Assembly: GCA_021732995.1 (NCBI GenBank)
Contig: JAKFWA010000022.1
Span: 1 to 64,000 of the forward strand
DNA from: Planctomycetaceae bacterium
GTDB lineage: Bacteria > Planctomycetota > Planctomycetia > Planctomycetales > Planctomycetaceae
DNA length: 64,000 bases
Reading direction: 5' to 3'
Shown: positions 45,046 through 54,130 of the stretch, in pieces
Position numbering within the stretch: the stretch's first letter is position 1
How the letters are laid out: every line of letters begins with the position of its first letter
Notes under the pieces: model-generated
What the model was told of the DNA's origin: nothing
Seen by the model: only the letters and a program-made list of their open reading frames with translations
The model's database searches: none
Program-made: the position numbers and the translations under genes

Positions 45046-47103
45046 GTGAACGCTTACGCTCGAATTTTGCCGTATCTTTGGCCGTACCGTCGCGCGCTGG
45101 TGCTATCCGCGTTTTGTGCGCTGGCGATCTCATTCTTTTGGGCGGCCAATCTGTCCGCGACGCTGCCCGTTGTGGAATTGCTCTTCAAGGGCAAGAGCCT
45201 GCATACCTATGTCGACGACAAGATCACTGAGTATCAAGGTGAAGTCGACGAGCAGCAGCGCGTGGCCGATGCCGAGCGCGACGATCCTCACAAGCTGGAC
45301 AGGGCGCTCCGAAAAGGACACGCCGCCGCCTATCGAGTCAGCCTGCTGACGATGGTGCGTGACCAGTTGATGCCGTGGGTGCCGCAGGACAACTTCCGCA
45401 CGATGTGTCTGGTATTGTTGGGACTTGTCATTGGAACGGTGTTTAAGGGTACGTTTATATACTTGGAAGACATTCTGGTCGGTGATGCGATCAATCATGT
45501 GATCATCGACGTGCGCAAGGATTGCTTCCGGCACGCGCTGAACATGGACTACCAGTCATTGAGCGCGAATGGGTCGGCGCATTTTACATCGCGACTGGTG
45601 AATGACATTGAAGTGCTGGGCGCGGGTTTGCACGCCATGCTGATTCGTGTCGTCCGCGAACCTCTGAAAGCCGGCGGCTGCATCCTGTTCGCCTTTATGG
45701 TCAACTGGCGGCTGACTCTGCTGTCGATTCTGGTGATGCCGTGCCTGGGTTGGATGTTGCATCGCTTTGGACGCTCGCTGAAAAAGGCCTCGCACGGCAC
45801 GCTGGAAAGCATCACTGCTCTTCAGAAGGCACTCACCGAGACATTTGACTCGGCGAAAGCGGTCATCGCGTTCGGTAATGGTCGCAAGCACCGCAACCAG
45901 TTTCATCACGCCAACAAGTTCTATTGGAGCAAGGCTCGCCGCGTGCTGCGGTTGTCTTCGCTGTCACGGCAACTCTCGGAATTGATAGGCGTGGCCGCGG
46001 TGCTGGCAGCAGTTTTTCCCGGTTCATATTTGCTGCTCAACCAGACGGATACGTTTCTGGGCATTCAGCTTTCTGAAGGCGTGCCCGATGAAGCTCAACT
46101 CGCGCTGCTCTATGGCTTGCTGGCAGGCACGCTGGACTCGATTCGCAAGATGTCATCTGTGAATCGCGAACTGCGTCGAGGTTCCGCAGCCTGTGAACGC
46201 GTGCTGGAGATCATCGATCAGAAGACGCAGGTGCCGGAACCTGCCGAGCCGCGTCCGATGCCTCGCTTGTCGTCCAGAGCCTGTGGAGTGCAAGAGGCTG
46301 GTGGCGAGGGTGCCGTCGAGTCAGGCGTAGTGCCGCGTAGCTTCGAGATCCGTTTCGAAGGCGTAGTGTTCCGCTATTTCTCACACACCAAAGACGGTGT
46401 CACTCGCCCGCCCGCATTGAACAATGTCGACCTCACGGTCCGTCAAGGTGAAGTCGTGGCGGTCGTTGGCGCGAATGGTTCCGGCAAGTCGACGCTCATC
46501 AACCTCATCCCGCGTTTCTTCGACCCGGATACCGGACGGGTCCTGATTGATGGCGTCAACATTCGCGAAGTCAGCAGTCGTGAACTGCGCAGCCGCATTG
46601 GCATCGTGTCACAGGAAACGCTGCTGTTCGATGACACCATCTTCAACAATATTCGCTACGGCAAGATGGACGCATCGAACGAAGAGATTGAACAAGCCGC
46701 ACAGCAGGCGCACGTGATGCCGTTTGTGGCTCAACTCCCGGATGGCTTTGACACGATGATTGGCGAGAAGGGCATGAAGCTCTCCGGCGGTCAGCGGCAA
46801 CGCCTGGCGCTGGCGCGCGCGATCATTCGCGATCCGGATATCCTGATCCTCGACGAAGCCACTTCGGCAATTGATGCGCAGAGCGAACAGATCATTCACA
46901 ACGTGCTGAAGTCGTTCGTTAAAGATCGAACAGTGTTCATCATTTCACACGTCTTCAACGAGACGTTCCTCGATCTGGTGACGCGCATCGTGGTGATGGA
47001 CAACGGCCGAGTCGTCGCGACGGGCACGCATGTTGAACTGCTGGCGTCGTGCCCAACCTATCAACGGCTCAATCAGGCCAACGGAATTACTAAGGCGGCC
47101 TGA
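45046..47103 (+). CDS. ABC exporter, MsbA-like
   Basis: A 685-residue fused TM-NBD exporter from a GTG at 45046, preceded by GGGAGGCGGAG. About six transmembrane helices span residues ~15-370, with a hydrophilic insertion of ~70 residues between helices 1 and 2 that is larger than in MsbA. The NBD (about 425-680) has the Walker A GANGSGKST, the Q-loop GIVSQETLLFDD, the signature LSGGQRQRLALARA, the Walker B ILILDEATS and the H-loop FIISHVF. A charged linker precedes it. Likely role: export of a lipid, polysaccharide precursor or peptide. Orthology to msbA is not proven, so no symbol is given. The APC permease gene follows by 97 bp. Confidence 0.88.
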   Translation: MNAYARILPYLWPYRRALVLSAFCALAISFFWAANLSATLPVVELLFKGKSLHTYVDDKITEYQGEVDEQQRVADAERDDPHKLDRALRKGHAAAYRVSLLTMVRDQLMPWVPQDNFRTMCLVLLGLVIGTVFKGTFIYLEDILVGDAINHVIIDVRKDCFRHALNMDYQSLSANGSAHFTSRLVNDIEVLGAGLHAMLIRVVREPLKAGGCILFAFMVNWRLTLLSILVMPCLGWMLHRFGRSLKKASHGTLESITALQKALTETFDSAKAVIAFGNGRKHRNQFHHANKFYWSKARRVLRLSSLSRQLSELIGVAAVLAAVFPGSYLLLNQTDTFLGIQLSEGVPDEAQLALLYGLLAGTLDSIRKMSSVNRELRRGSAACERVLEIIDQKTQVPEPAEPRPMPRLSSRACGVQEAGGEGAVESGVVPRSFEIRFEGVVFRYFSHTKDGVTRPPALNNVDLTVRQGEVVAVVGANGSGKSTLINLIPRFFDPDTGRVLIDGVNIREVSSRELRSRIGIVSQETLLFDDTIFNNIRYGKMDASNEEIEQAAQQAHVMPFVAQLPDGFDTMIGEKGMKLSGGQRQRLALARAIIRDPDILILDEATSAIDAQSEQIIHNVLKSFVKDRTVFIISHVFNETFLDLVTRIVVMDNGRVVATGTHVELLASCPTYQRLNQANGITKAA

Positions 47104-47200
47104 CGCCGCGAATTTGAACCGCGCTCGGTTTTCATCCTGCTGATTGATCGCTCCACTGACGTCTGGAAGCTGTTTCGAACCGCCAGCAGAAGGGCTTCGC

Positions 47201-48619
47201 ATGTCAGAGCAACCTCAATCGCCGCCCACTCTCGCTCGCGCGATGGGGCTGGGTATGGCGATCGCCGTCGTCGTGGGCAACGTCATCGGCTCAGGCATCT
47301 TCGCCAAGCCCGGCGGAATTGCCGCAGATGCCGGAGATCTGCGCGTCATCATGACCGCTTGGGTGGTTGGTGGCGTGCTGTCGCTGATGGGAGCTCTGTG
47401 CGTAGCCGAACTTGCTGCCATGTTGCCGCAAGCTGGGGGACTCTACGTCTACTTGCGAGAAGCCTACGGCAAACTGCCTGCGTTTCTGTTCGGCTGGAGC
47501 GAGTTTCTGTTCCACCGCCCCGCGTCTACCGGCGCTCTGTCGATCATGTGCGTCATCAACTTCGGCAAAGCTCTGAACTGGGGTGTGTCGCCTGTTGAGC
47601 AGGTGATGATGGCCTCAGTCGTCATCACGGCGTTGTGCGTGGTAAACGTGGTCGGCGTGTTGTGGGGCGGGTGGCTGCAGGCGGTGACCACACTCTTCAA
47701 GTGCGGCTTCATTGTGCTGATCATCGTCCTGCCGTTCCTGATGGGAGCAACCGGCCAGCATCCGATTGAATGGTCGAATCTCAGCACTTCCACAACGCCC
47801 GCGCAGCCGGATCTGGCCACGCAGTTCGCGGCTGTCCTGCTGGCGGTGAGTTGGGCTTACGACGGCTGGCATGGCATCACCCCCGTCGCTGAAGAAATCA
47901 AGGACCCGCAACGCAACGTGCCGTTGGCGTTGTTCATCGGAATCGGAATTCTGGCGTTTCTCTATATCAGTGCGAACGTCGCCTATCATCTCGTGATTCC
48001 GATGGCCGTCATGGCCGAGCCTGATAATCAGAAGCACGTTGCCACACTGACGCTCAAAGCGCTGCTGGGACCAATCGGCCAGACCATGATGGCCGTTGGT
48101 ATCATGGTCAGCACCTTGGGAGCCATTAACAGTAACCTGCTCTATGGTCCGCGCGTGTCATTCGCGATGGGACGCGATCAGGTGTTCTTTCCGCAACTGG
48201 GCCGCGTGCATCCGCGCTTCCGCACGCCAGCCATGGCCATTGCTGTGCAGGCCGCGATGAGCATCGTGATGGCCGTCGCGTCGCTCTTGCTGTCGCTGTT
48301 CGTGCCGTACTTTCAGGGCAAGTCACTGTTTGACATGCTGACGGACTACATCGTGTTCTCAGCCAGCATCTTCTACGTTTCAGCCGTGCTGGCTGTGATC
48401 GTGCTGCGAAAGACGCAGCCGCAATTGCAAAGGCCATACCGCACTCTGGGCTATCCCGTGGTGCCGGCTCTGTACGGCATCTTCTATGCGTGGTTCCTGT
48501 TCCAGATCTTCCGGGCCAAACCTGGAGAAGCCGTGATCGGCCTGGGACTCATCGCGATCGGTTGGCCCGCGTATCTCTGGTGGAGTCGCGTTACTCCAAT
48601 TCGTCAGCCTGGCCCGTGA
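47201..48619 (+). CDS. APC family amino acid permease
   Basis: A 472-residue inner-membrane transporter with about 12 helices. The first helix has the substrate-binding glycine-rich motif VVVGNVIGSGIFAKPGG, typical of APC/LAT permeases. AAMLPQAGGLYVYLREAYGKLPAFLFGW and YDGWHGITPVAEEIKDPQRNVP are further family marks. The substrate is an amino acid or polyamine by family, not further resolved. The ATG at 47201 has AAGGG upstream. It may be co-transcribed with the ABC exporter. Confidence 0.88.
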   Translation: MSEQPQSPPTLARAMGLGMAIAVVVGNVIGSGIFAKPGGIAADAGDLRVIMTAWVVGGVLSLMGALCVAELAAMLPQAGGLYVYLREAYGKLPAFLFGWSEFLFHRPASTGALSIMCVINFGKALNWGVSPVEQVMMASVVITALCVVNVVGVLWGGWLQAVTTLFKCGFIVLIIVLPFLMGATGQHPIEWSNLSTSTTPAQPDLATQFAAVLLAVSWAYDGWHGITPVAEEIKDPQRNVPLALFIGIGILAFLYISANVAYHLVIPMAVMAEPDNQKHVATLTLKALLGPIGQTMMAVGIMVSTLGAINSNLLYGPRVSFAMGRDQVFFPQLGRVHPRFRTPAMAIAVQAAMSIVMAVASLLLSLFVPYFQGKSLFDMLTDYIVFSASIFYVSAVLAVIVLRKTQPQLQRPYRTLGYPVVPALYGIFYAWFLFQIFRAKPGEAVIGLGLIAIGWPAYLWWSRVTPIRQPGP

Positions 48620-48688
48620 GTCGGATTGCCGACGAGTAGTCTTCAGCGCGGTGACGCTCTTCGCTTTCTAGAGTCGTGAGAAGAGCCG

Positions 48689-48862
48689 CTACGGCATCGC
48701 GTTCCTGGATGTCTCGAACAGAGTTTTGGCCTGACCGCCAATCAGGCGGATGCCAGCCATCGCCGCGAAGACCACCAGGGCCAGCATAAAGAGGTACTCG
48801 ACACACGTCGGACCGCTTTCGTCTTTGAGAAAGTTTTGCACGGATTGGATGAACTCGCGCAT
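48689..48862 (-). CDS. Flp-family type IVb pilin
   Basis: A 57-residue protein with the Flp pilin pattern. A short basic leader ends FLKDESG, and the mature start PTCVEY has Glu at +5 and Tyr at +6, followed by ~20 hydrophobic residues. In this class the prepilin peptidase cleaves after the Gly. A longer frame up to 48934 exists; the internal ATG at 48862 gives the right leader length. It is isolated from other tad genes and opposite in strand to the APC and ompH genes. It may form the pilus powered by the FHA-CpaF ATPase. Confidence 0.82.
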   Translation of the reverse strand: MREFIQSVQNFLKDESGPTCVEYLFMLALVVFAAMAGIRLIGGQAKTLFETSRNAMP

Positions 48863-49214
48863 GCTCAGACGACCGGTTGATGAGGAGTCTGTTGCCGGAT
48901 GGCAACGTTGCAAATAGCCCACGATTTGTTGCACTCACGCGACGAAAACCAGGTGTTGCGTGATTCTGTCGGTGCAGGGCAGGGGAATGCAGTCGTCGTG
49001 CCAATCAGGTGAACGCAACGCCCTGGTGCCCGCAAATCCGTATTGACCGGTTTGGCTCAATGTTGAGAATACGCGTCCAATCGACTCCGAGGGTGCGCGA
49101 TGAACTGCGGGTTCTCGGAGAATGTCACGATTAATAGAGCGAATGACGTCATGAGGGGCCAATCTCAGTCCCGCGTTGATTCGCAGGCCGGCTTTGCAAA
49201 GGAGTGCACACGCC
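48863..49214. promoter_or_regulatory. 352-bp divergent region between flp and ompH
   Basis: No gene is supported. A possible promoter for the ompH-lpxC-lpxA operon is TTGACC at 49043-49048, 17 nt spacer, AGAATA at 49066-49071. This would leave a leader of about 140 nt. Confidence 0.35.
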
Positions 49215-49904
49215 GTGAAGAAACTCATTCTGTCTCTCGCCGCGTTCGCAGCCGTTGGCGCGTATGTGGTTAACGCTCAAGGGCAAGCTCCCGCCACCGC
49301 CACAGCGGACAAGACTGCCAACCTGCCAGTGAAGATCGGCCTGGTCGACATGGCCCGCGTCTTCAAGGAATACGGCAAGTTCACGTCCCTGCGTGAAGAG
49401 CTGCAGGCCGAAATGGTCTCGATGCAGGATGAAGCCAAATCCATCAAGGCACAGGTCAACAAGTCGGCTGAGCAGATGAAGCAGCTCAATGCCGACAGCC
49501 CCGAATATCGCGCGATCGAAGAGAAGATTGCGAAGCAGACCTCTGAGTTCGAAGCCCGCATGCGTTTGAAGCAGCGAGATCTCGCCCGCCGCGAAGCGGA
49601 AATTTTCGAGACCGTTTACACGGAAGCTTCCGACGTCGTGAAGCAGTACGCCGAGTACTACAAGTTCACGATCGTCATGCGTTTCAACAGTGAGTCGATC
49701 GACTCGGACAATCCGCAGAAGCTCGCCAACGGCTTGAACAAGCTGGTGATCTATCATCGTCCGCAGGATGACATCACCGATCCGGTCATCGAGTATCTGA
49801 ACCGCAAGCAAGACAAGAAGAAGACACCGTCCGCGACCACCACGCCGGGTCCCGAACGCATTGGAAATGGAAACACGGGTTCGGGCGCGACTCGTACGAA
49901 GTAA
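49215..49904 (+). CDS. OmpH/Skp family periplasmic chaperone
   Basis: A 229-residue protein from a GTG at 49215 with AAAGGAG 10 nt upstream. A signal peptide (KKLILSLAAFAAVGAYVVNAQG) is followed by a short linker. The OmpH core has the entry strand VKIGLVDMARVFKEYGKF and a long helical tentacle region (MVSMQDEAKSIKAQVNKSAEQM ... AREA). The last ~40 residues are a Lys/Thr/Pro tail. Skp-type proteins hold outer-membrane proteins in the periplasm. It is the first gene before lpxC (87-bp gap), the usual skp-lpx neighbourhood of Gram-negatives. Confidence 0.9.
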   Translation: MKKLILSLAAFAAVGAYVVNAQGQAPATATADKTANLPVKIGLVDMARVFKEYGKFTSLREELQAEMVSMQDEAKSIKAQVNKSAEQMKQLNADSPEYRAIEEKIAKQTSEFEARMRLKQRDLARREAEIFETVYTEASDVVKQYAEYYKFTIVMRFNSESIDSDNPQKLANGLNKLVIYHRPQDDITDPVIEYLNRKQDKKKTPSATTTPGPERIGNGNTGSGATRTK

Positions 49905-49991
49905 TTGAGCCGGTGGTCTCAATTTCCACGTCTCACGTTTGAAGACAGACCGGTGCAGAAGGCTGCTCCGGTCTGTTTGCATGGATGCAGC

Positions 49992-50864
49992 ATGGCTCAA
50001 CGCAACCAACGCACGATCCGCCGTGAAGTGACTTCTCAGGGTATTGGCTTCGTCACCGGAGCGGATCTGCATCTGCGATTTCGTCCTGCTCCGCCGAATC
50101 ACGGCATCGTCTTTCAACGCATTGACCTGCCTGGTCAACCGCTGATACCCGCGCGGCTGGAGAACCTGATTCCCCGCTCGCGCCGCACCGGCATCGCTGC
50201 GAATGGTGCCAGTGTGGAACTCGTCGAGCATGTGCTGGCCGCATTGGCGGGACTGCAGATCGACAACTGCCTGGTGCAGGTTGATGGACCGGAAATGCCC
50301 GGTTTTGATGGTTCCTGCCGTCCCGTCGTGCAGTGCCTGCTGGACGGCGACATTGAAGAGCAACCTGCTTTGCGTCCGGTATTCACTGTCGGCGAGGCCC
50401 AGCAACTCTCTGCCGATGATGGCAGCCTGATCAAAGCTCAGCCCAGCACGCAGCCCGGACTGACGATCTCTTATCTGCTGGACTACGGACCGCGCTCGCC
50501 GATCTGGCCGCAGAGCTATACGGTCAACGTCACCCCCGAAACATTCATTCTGGAGATCGCGTTCGCTCGCACGTTTGTGCTGGAAAGCGAAGTCGCGGCC
50601 TTGCAGGCTCAAGGCATCGGCAAGCGATCAACTGCTCGCGATCTGCTGATCTTCGGTTCGCACGGAGTAGTCGACAACAAACTGCGAGCCAACGACGAAT
50701 GTGCGCGACACAAGCTGCTGGATTGCATCGGCGACTTCGCGCTCTGCGGCTGCGACATCGATGGCTACTTCCACGCCTGGCGCACCGGCCATCGACAGAA
50801 TCACGAAATCATCAGGAAAGTCCGCGACTCGGCGCTCCTGTCAGCGGATGGCAAAGCCGCGTGA
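49992..50864 (+). CDS. lpxC: UDP-3-O-acyl-N-acetylglucosamine deacetylase
   Basis: A 290-residue LpxC, close to the usual 300. Zinc ligands are H80 in VEHVLAALAG and H240/D244 in RHKLLDCIGD, matching the H-x3-D pattern of known LpxC. The first half has GIGFVTGADLHLRFRP and FDGSCRPVVQCL, and the second half FARTFVLESEVAALQAQG and GCDIDGYF. It carries out the committed step of lipid A synthesis. The ATG at 49992 is used. It follows ompH and precedes lpxA by 81 bp. Its presence, with lpxA and lptB, indicates an outer membrane with lipid A-type lipids. Confidence 0.93.
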   Translation: MAQRNQRTIRREVTSQGIGFVTGADLHLRFRPAPPNHGIVFQRIDLPGQPLIPARLENLIPRSRRTGIAANGASVELVEHVLAALAGLQIDNCLVQVDGPEMPGFDGSCRPVVQCLLDGDIEEQPALRPVFTVGEAQQLSADDGSLIKAQPSTQPGLTISYLLDYGPRSPIWPQSYTVNVTPETFILEIAFARTFVLESEVAALQAQGIGKRSTARDLLIFGSHGVVDNKLRANDECARHKLLDCIGDFALCGCDIDGYFHAWRTGHRQNHEIIRKVRDSALLSADGKAA

Positions 50865-50945
50865 ACCATTCCAGCTCACGTCGCCCAACGCCTAACCCAT
50901 CAGCGTTATACGTAGTTCAACATCACAGATCCTAAGGACGCCGAT

Positions 50946-51950
50946 ATGCAGACCCGCATCTCTCCGCTGGCTCACGTTGATCCTCGAGCTCAGATCGCGG
51001 CTAACGTGGAAATCGGTCCGTTTTGCGTGATCGGTCCGGATGTCACGATCGGCGAAGGCACGGTTCTCGAAAGCCACTGCGTTCTCAACGGGCGCGTTGA
51101 GATCGGCTCGCAGAATCGCATCGGTCCGCAGTGCTATCTGGGTTCAGACACACAGGGACCGGTGAGTTCTCAGACGCAGGCGACAACGCGTCTTGGTGAT
51201 CGCAATGTGCTGTTTCCGCGAGTCACCATTTGCGGGCGGACGACGATCGGTGATGGGAATCAGTTCTTCGACAACACGACCATCGGACGGGCTCCTCAAG
51301 ATGCCGGCTACAAAGGTGGCCCGACGGGCGTGCTGGTTGGTAACGACAATGTGTTTCGCGAGAACGTCACCATCCATCGCGGCGCCGAGAAAGAAGACGG
51401 TTGGACCCGTGTCGGACATCGCAACTACCTGATGGAAAACTCGCATGTGGCCCACAATTGCTGGGTGCATGACAACATCATGATGGCCAACAACGTCGCC
51501 CTGGCTGGGCACGTTCACGTTCATGATCGAGCCATCATTGGCGGCAATGCCGCAGTGCATCAGTTTGCATCCGTCGGCACGCTCGCATTTGTGGCTGGTA
51601 TCGCGCGAGTCACAGTCGATGCTCCTCCTTACATGATGTTCACGGGCATGGAAGACGTCACGATCGCAACGATCAACCTGATCGGGTTGCGTCGCAGTGG
51701 CGTGAGCGAAAGCACCATCAAGTTGTTGCGGAAGGCCCACCGCTTGCTGTTCCGCGAATTCAAGAAGCTCGCCGCTATTCGTGAGTCATTCAGCACCGAG
51801 CTGGACGGCATTATCCCGCTGGAACTGGCAACGTTATTGAACTCCATCGAGTATCAGCAGAAGGGCTCCAGCGGCCGCGGCCGCGAGCAGATTCGTGGCA
51901 CACCAGCATTCCACTACACACCTACTGAAGAGCTACGGCACGCAGCATGA
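50946..51950 (+). CDS. lpxA: UDP-N-acetylglucosamine O-acyltransferase
   Basis: A 334-residue left-handed beta-helix acyltransferase, longer than the usual ~262. Hexapeptide repeats run from about residue 10 to 205 (IAANVEIGPFCVIGPDVTIGEG and on). The catalytic His corresponds to H170 in SHVAHNCW (a His pair like H122/H125 of E. coli); it lies about 45 residues later than usual. GIARVTVDAPPYMMFTG and the C-terminal helices LIGLRRSGVSESTIKLLRKAHRLLF are standard for LpxA. The C-terminal ~40 residues are an extension. It adds the first acyl chain to UDP-GlcNAc. It overlaps the next gene by 4 bp (ATGA). Confidence 0.92.
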   Translation: MQTRISPLAHVDPRAQIAANVEIGPFCVIGPDVTIGEGTVLESHCVLNGRVEIGSQNRIGPQCYLGSDTQGPVSSQTQATTRLGDRNVLFPRVTICGRTTIGDGNQFFDNTTIGRAPQDAGYKGGPTGVLVGNDNVFRENVTIHRGAEKEDGWTRVGHRNYLMENSHVAHNCWVHDNIMMANNVALAGHVHVHDRAIIGGNAAVHQFASVGTLAFVAGIARVTVDAPPYMMFTGMEDVTIATINLIGLRRSGVSESTIKLLRKAHRLLFREFKKLAAIRESFSTELDGIIPLELATLLNSIEYQQKGSSGRGREQIRGTPAFHYTPTEELRHAA

Positions 51951-52981
51951 GCAAACTCAAAGTTATGGTTGTCGGCGCGGGAGCACTCGGCCGTCATCAC
52001 GCACGTATTCTTTCCACCCTGCCCGGTGTAGAACTCGTTGCTGTCGCAGATCCGCGTGAATCGATCGGTCGCGGTGTTGCGGAAGCTCACGGTTCGCAAT
52101 GGATTCCAGACTTTCAGGCGGCGATCGACACGGTCGATGCGGCCAGCATCGTTGTGCCGACATCGCTGCATCTGCCCGTTGCGCGCGAGTTCCTGCAGCG
52201 CGGCATTCCAGTGCTCGTCGAGAAGCCGTTAGCTGGAAACGTGACCGACGCCGAGCAACTCGTCGCGTTGGCTGATGCTCAAAACACGATTCTGCAGGTC
52301 GGCCACGTTGAACGATTCAATCCCGCGATGAAAGCCGCGCGGCGCGTTTACGGTCAGCCACGCTACATCCGAGCGGAACGCGTCAGTCCGTTCCCGTTTC
52401 GTTCGACGGATATCAGCGTGGTGCACGACGTCATGATTCATGACATCGACCTGGTGCTCGATCTGGTGAAGTCTCCAGTCACGCGCGTCGAATCGTTTGG
52501 CATCGGCATGATGGGCGCGGGCGCCGACATTGCCACTGCGCGGCTTTACTTTGAGAGCGGTTGCATCGCTGACCTCACCGCCAGCCGGCTGAATCCGACG
52601 TCGAGTCGCATGATGCATGTCTGGTCGCCGATCGGCTGCGTCGCGATCGACTTCCAGGCGCGCACCGTTACGAACTACTCACCGAGTGAAGCCTTGCTCT
52701 TCGGACCTAGTCCTGTCGAACAGGCTTCGCGGCCAGGTGCGGACGTCGAACGTCTTAAGCAGGATGTGTTCGGCAAGTTCCTGCATGTCAAACAACTGGA
52801 TGTCGTCCAGGAAGACGCGCTGACAGCGGAACTCTCTGAGTTCACCCACTGCGTCCAAGATGGTTCACAACCCAGTTGCGCTGGCCATGCGGCGTTGGCA
52901 GCCCTGAAGGTTGCCGATCAGGTCCTGCAGTCCATTAATGCGCATCAGTGGGCGCCTCAACCGGTTCATCGAGCCGCTTGA
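51947..52981 (+). CDS. Gfo/Idh/MocA family oxidoreductase, candidate GnnA-like
   Basis: A 344-residue NAD(P)-dependent oxidoreductase. The Rossmann N-terminus KVMVVGAGALGRHHARIL and the EKPLA catalytic-region motif (VEKPLAGNVTDAEQL) are clear. SPFPFRSTDISVVHDVMIHDIDLVLDLV carries the conserved His pair of the family. It overlaps lpxA by 4 bp, so the two are translationally coupled. In some bacteria GnnA, an oxidoreductase of this family, acts beside lpxA to make UDP-2,3-diamino sugar for amide-linked lipid A. This suggests GnnA here. The partner aminotransferase GnnB is not adjacent, so the assignment is a hypothesis. Confidence 0.82.
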   Translation: MSKLKVMVVGAGALGRHHARILSTLPGVELVAVADPRESIGRGVAEAHGSQWIPDFQAAIDTVDAASIVVPTSLHLPVAREFLQRGIPVLVEKPLAGNVTDAEQLVALADAQNTILQVGHVERFNPAMKAARRVYGQPRYIRAERVSPFPFRSTDISVVHDVMIHDIDLVLDLVKSPVTRVESFGIGMMGAGADIATARLYFESGCIADLTASRLNPTSSRMMHVWSPIGCVAIDFQARTVTNYSPSEALLFGPSPVEQASRPGADVERLKQDVFGKFLHVKQLDVVQEDALTAELSEFTHCVQDGSQPSCAGHAALAALKVADQVLQSINAHQWAPQPVHRAA

Positions 52982-53013
52982 AAGCAGCTTTTCCGAGGAC
53001 ACGCAAAGTGGAA

Positions 53014-53961
53014 CTACTTCACGCGACTGGCGGGTTCGAGCATTGGCAGATGCAACTGGACTTTGTCGTGCATGGTGTAGAGCCGAAAACCGCGCCCGTC
53101 GGGCACAAAGATCCCGCTCGATTTATTGGTCTCGATCGGGAACAGCGGATTACGGGCGTACTTCTTCCAGTGAATCAGATCGTCTGACACGGCGATGTTC
53201 GTGCCCCACAAGCTGCTGCCTTGTTTGGAGCCGTGATAGAGGGCGTAGTATTTGCCGCCGTGCTTGATGATCTGGTTCATGGCGATCAGGTTGAGTTCAT
53301 GCTCAGCGGGACCGGGGACCAGCACCGGTTCGTCCTGAACATTGCGCCAAACCTTCCGATCTTTGGATGTTGCCAGCCAGACGCCCGCGTCGCGTCGCTC
53401 GTAGAACAGATACCAAGTTCCCTCTTCAAACCAGATGGACGGGGTACCATACGGGCCAGGCTCAATCGGCTTGTCATTCTTCAAACGCACGTCGAGTTGT
53501 CCGATGCGTTTCCACGTGATGCCGTCGCGTGATTCCAATTGCTGAGCCTGGTCGTCGCGTCCTTCCGCGAACATGACGAACAGTTCGCCATGTTTGATAA
53601 CGGTGATGTCTTCGATCCAATGCTCAGCGTAAATCGGATTCTTGGGATAACGTTGCCATTGAATGCCATCGGACGACGTGGCGTAGCCCAGCGACTTCAC
53701 TCCTTCGCGAGTTCCGTCGTAGCCCGTGTACCAGAGACGATACAGCGGCTTGTCGTTCGGCTTAGTCGGAGGTTCGTAGAGGATCCAGCCACGTTCACGG
53801 ATCTTCACATCCCAGTGACCCGGACCAGCGGCCGTGAAGATCGGGTTGCCCGTATAAGGCTTGAACTCAACCAGCTCGCGTGGAAACTCGTCCGCGTTGG
53901 AAGATGCCGCTAGAAGGGAGAAGAGAACGGCAAACAGAATCCCTGATCGCAATCGTTGCAT
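53014..53961 (-). CDS. Secreted five-bladed propeller glycoside hydrolase-like protein
   Basis: A 315-residue protein with a signal peptide (GILFAVLFSLLAASSNADE). It has repeated propeller-type strands with aromatic pairs: WDVKIRERGWIL, LYRLWYTGYDG, IQWQRYPKNPIY, LFVMFAEGRDD, WYLFYERRD, YYALYHGSKQG and IHWKKYARNPLFP. The pattern matches the GH43/GH130/GH32-like clan seen in planctomycetes. The candidate catalytic acids are not certain. It converges with the lipid A operon (32-bp gap), so both transcripts end close together. The activity is not known. Confidence 0.8.
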   Translation of the reverse strand: MQRLRSGILFAVLFSLLAASSNADEFPRELVEFKPYTGNPIFTAAGPGHWDVKIRERGWILYEPPTKPNDKPLYRLWYTGYDGTREGVKSLGYATSSDGIQWQRYPKNPIYAEHWIEDITVIKHGELFVMFAEGRDDQAQQLESRDGITWKRIGQLDVRLKNDKPIEPGPYGTPSIWFEEGTWYLFYERRDAGVWLATSKDRKVWRNVQDEPVLVPGPAEHELNLIAMNQIIKHGGKYYALYHGSKQGSSLWGTNIAVSDDLIHWKKYARNPLFPIETNKSSGIFVPDGRGFRLYTMHDKVQLHLPMLEPASRVK

Positions 53962-54130
53962 GGTGCATTCCTGGCTGTGCGGCAGTCACATTTATCGCGC
54001 CGCGTCACAAGAGCTGGCAGTTCCATTCGGGCCTAAGTTCGCTTGCTCTATCGCGAACCGCAGCCCATTGTCAGAGACTATCGCAGGTTGGTGTTCTCCA
54101 CACTCCATGCCGATCGCAGGATGCTCAACG

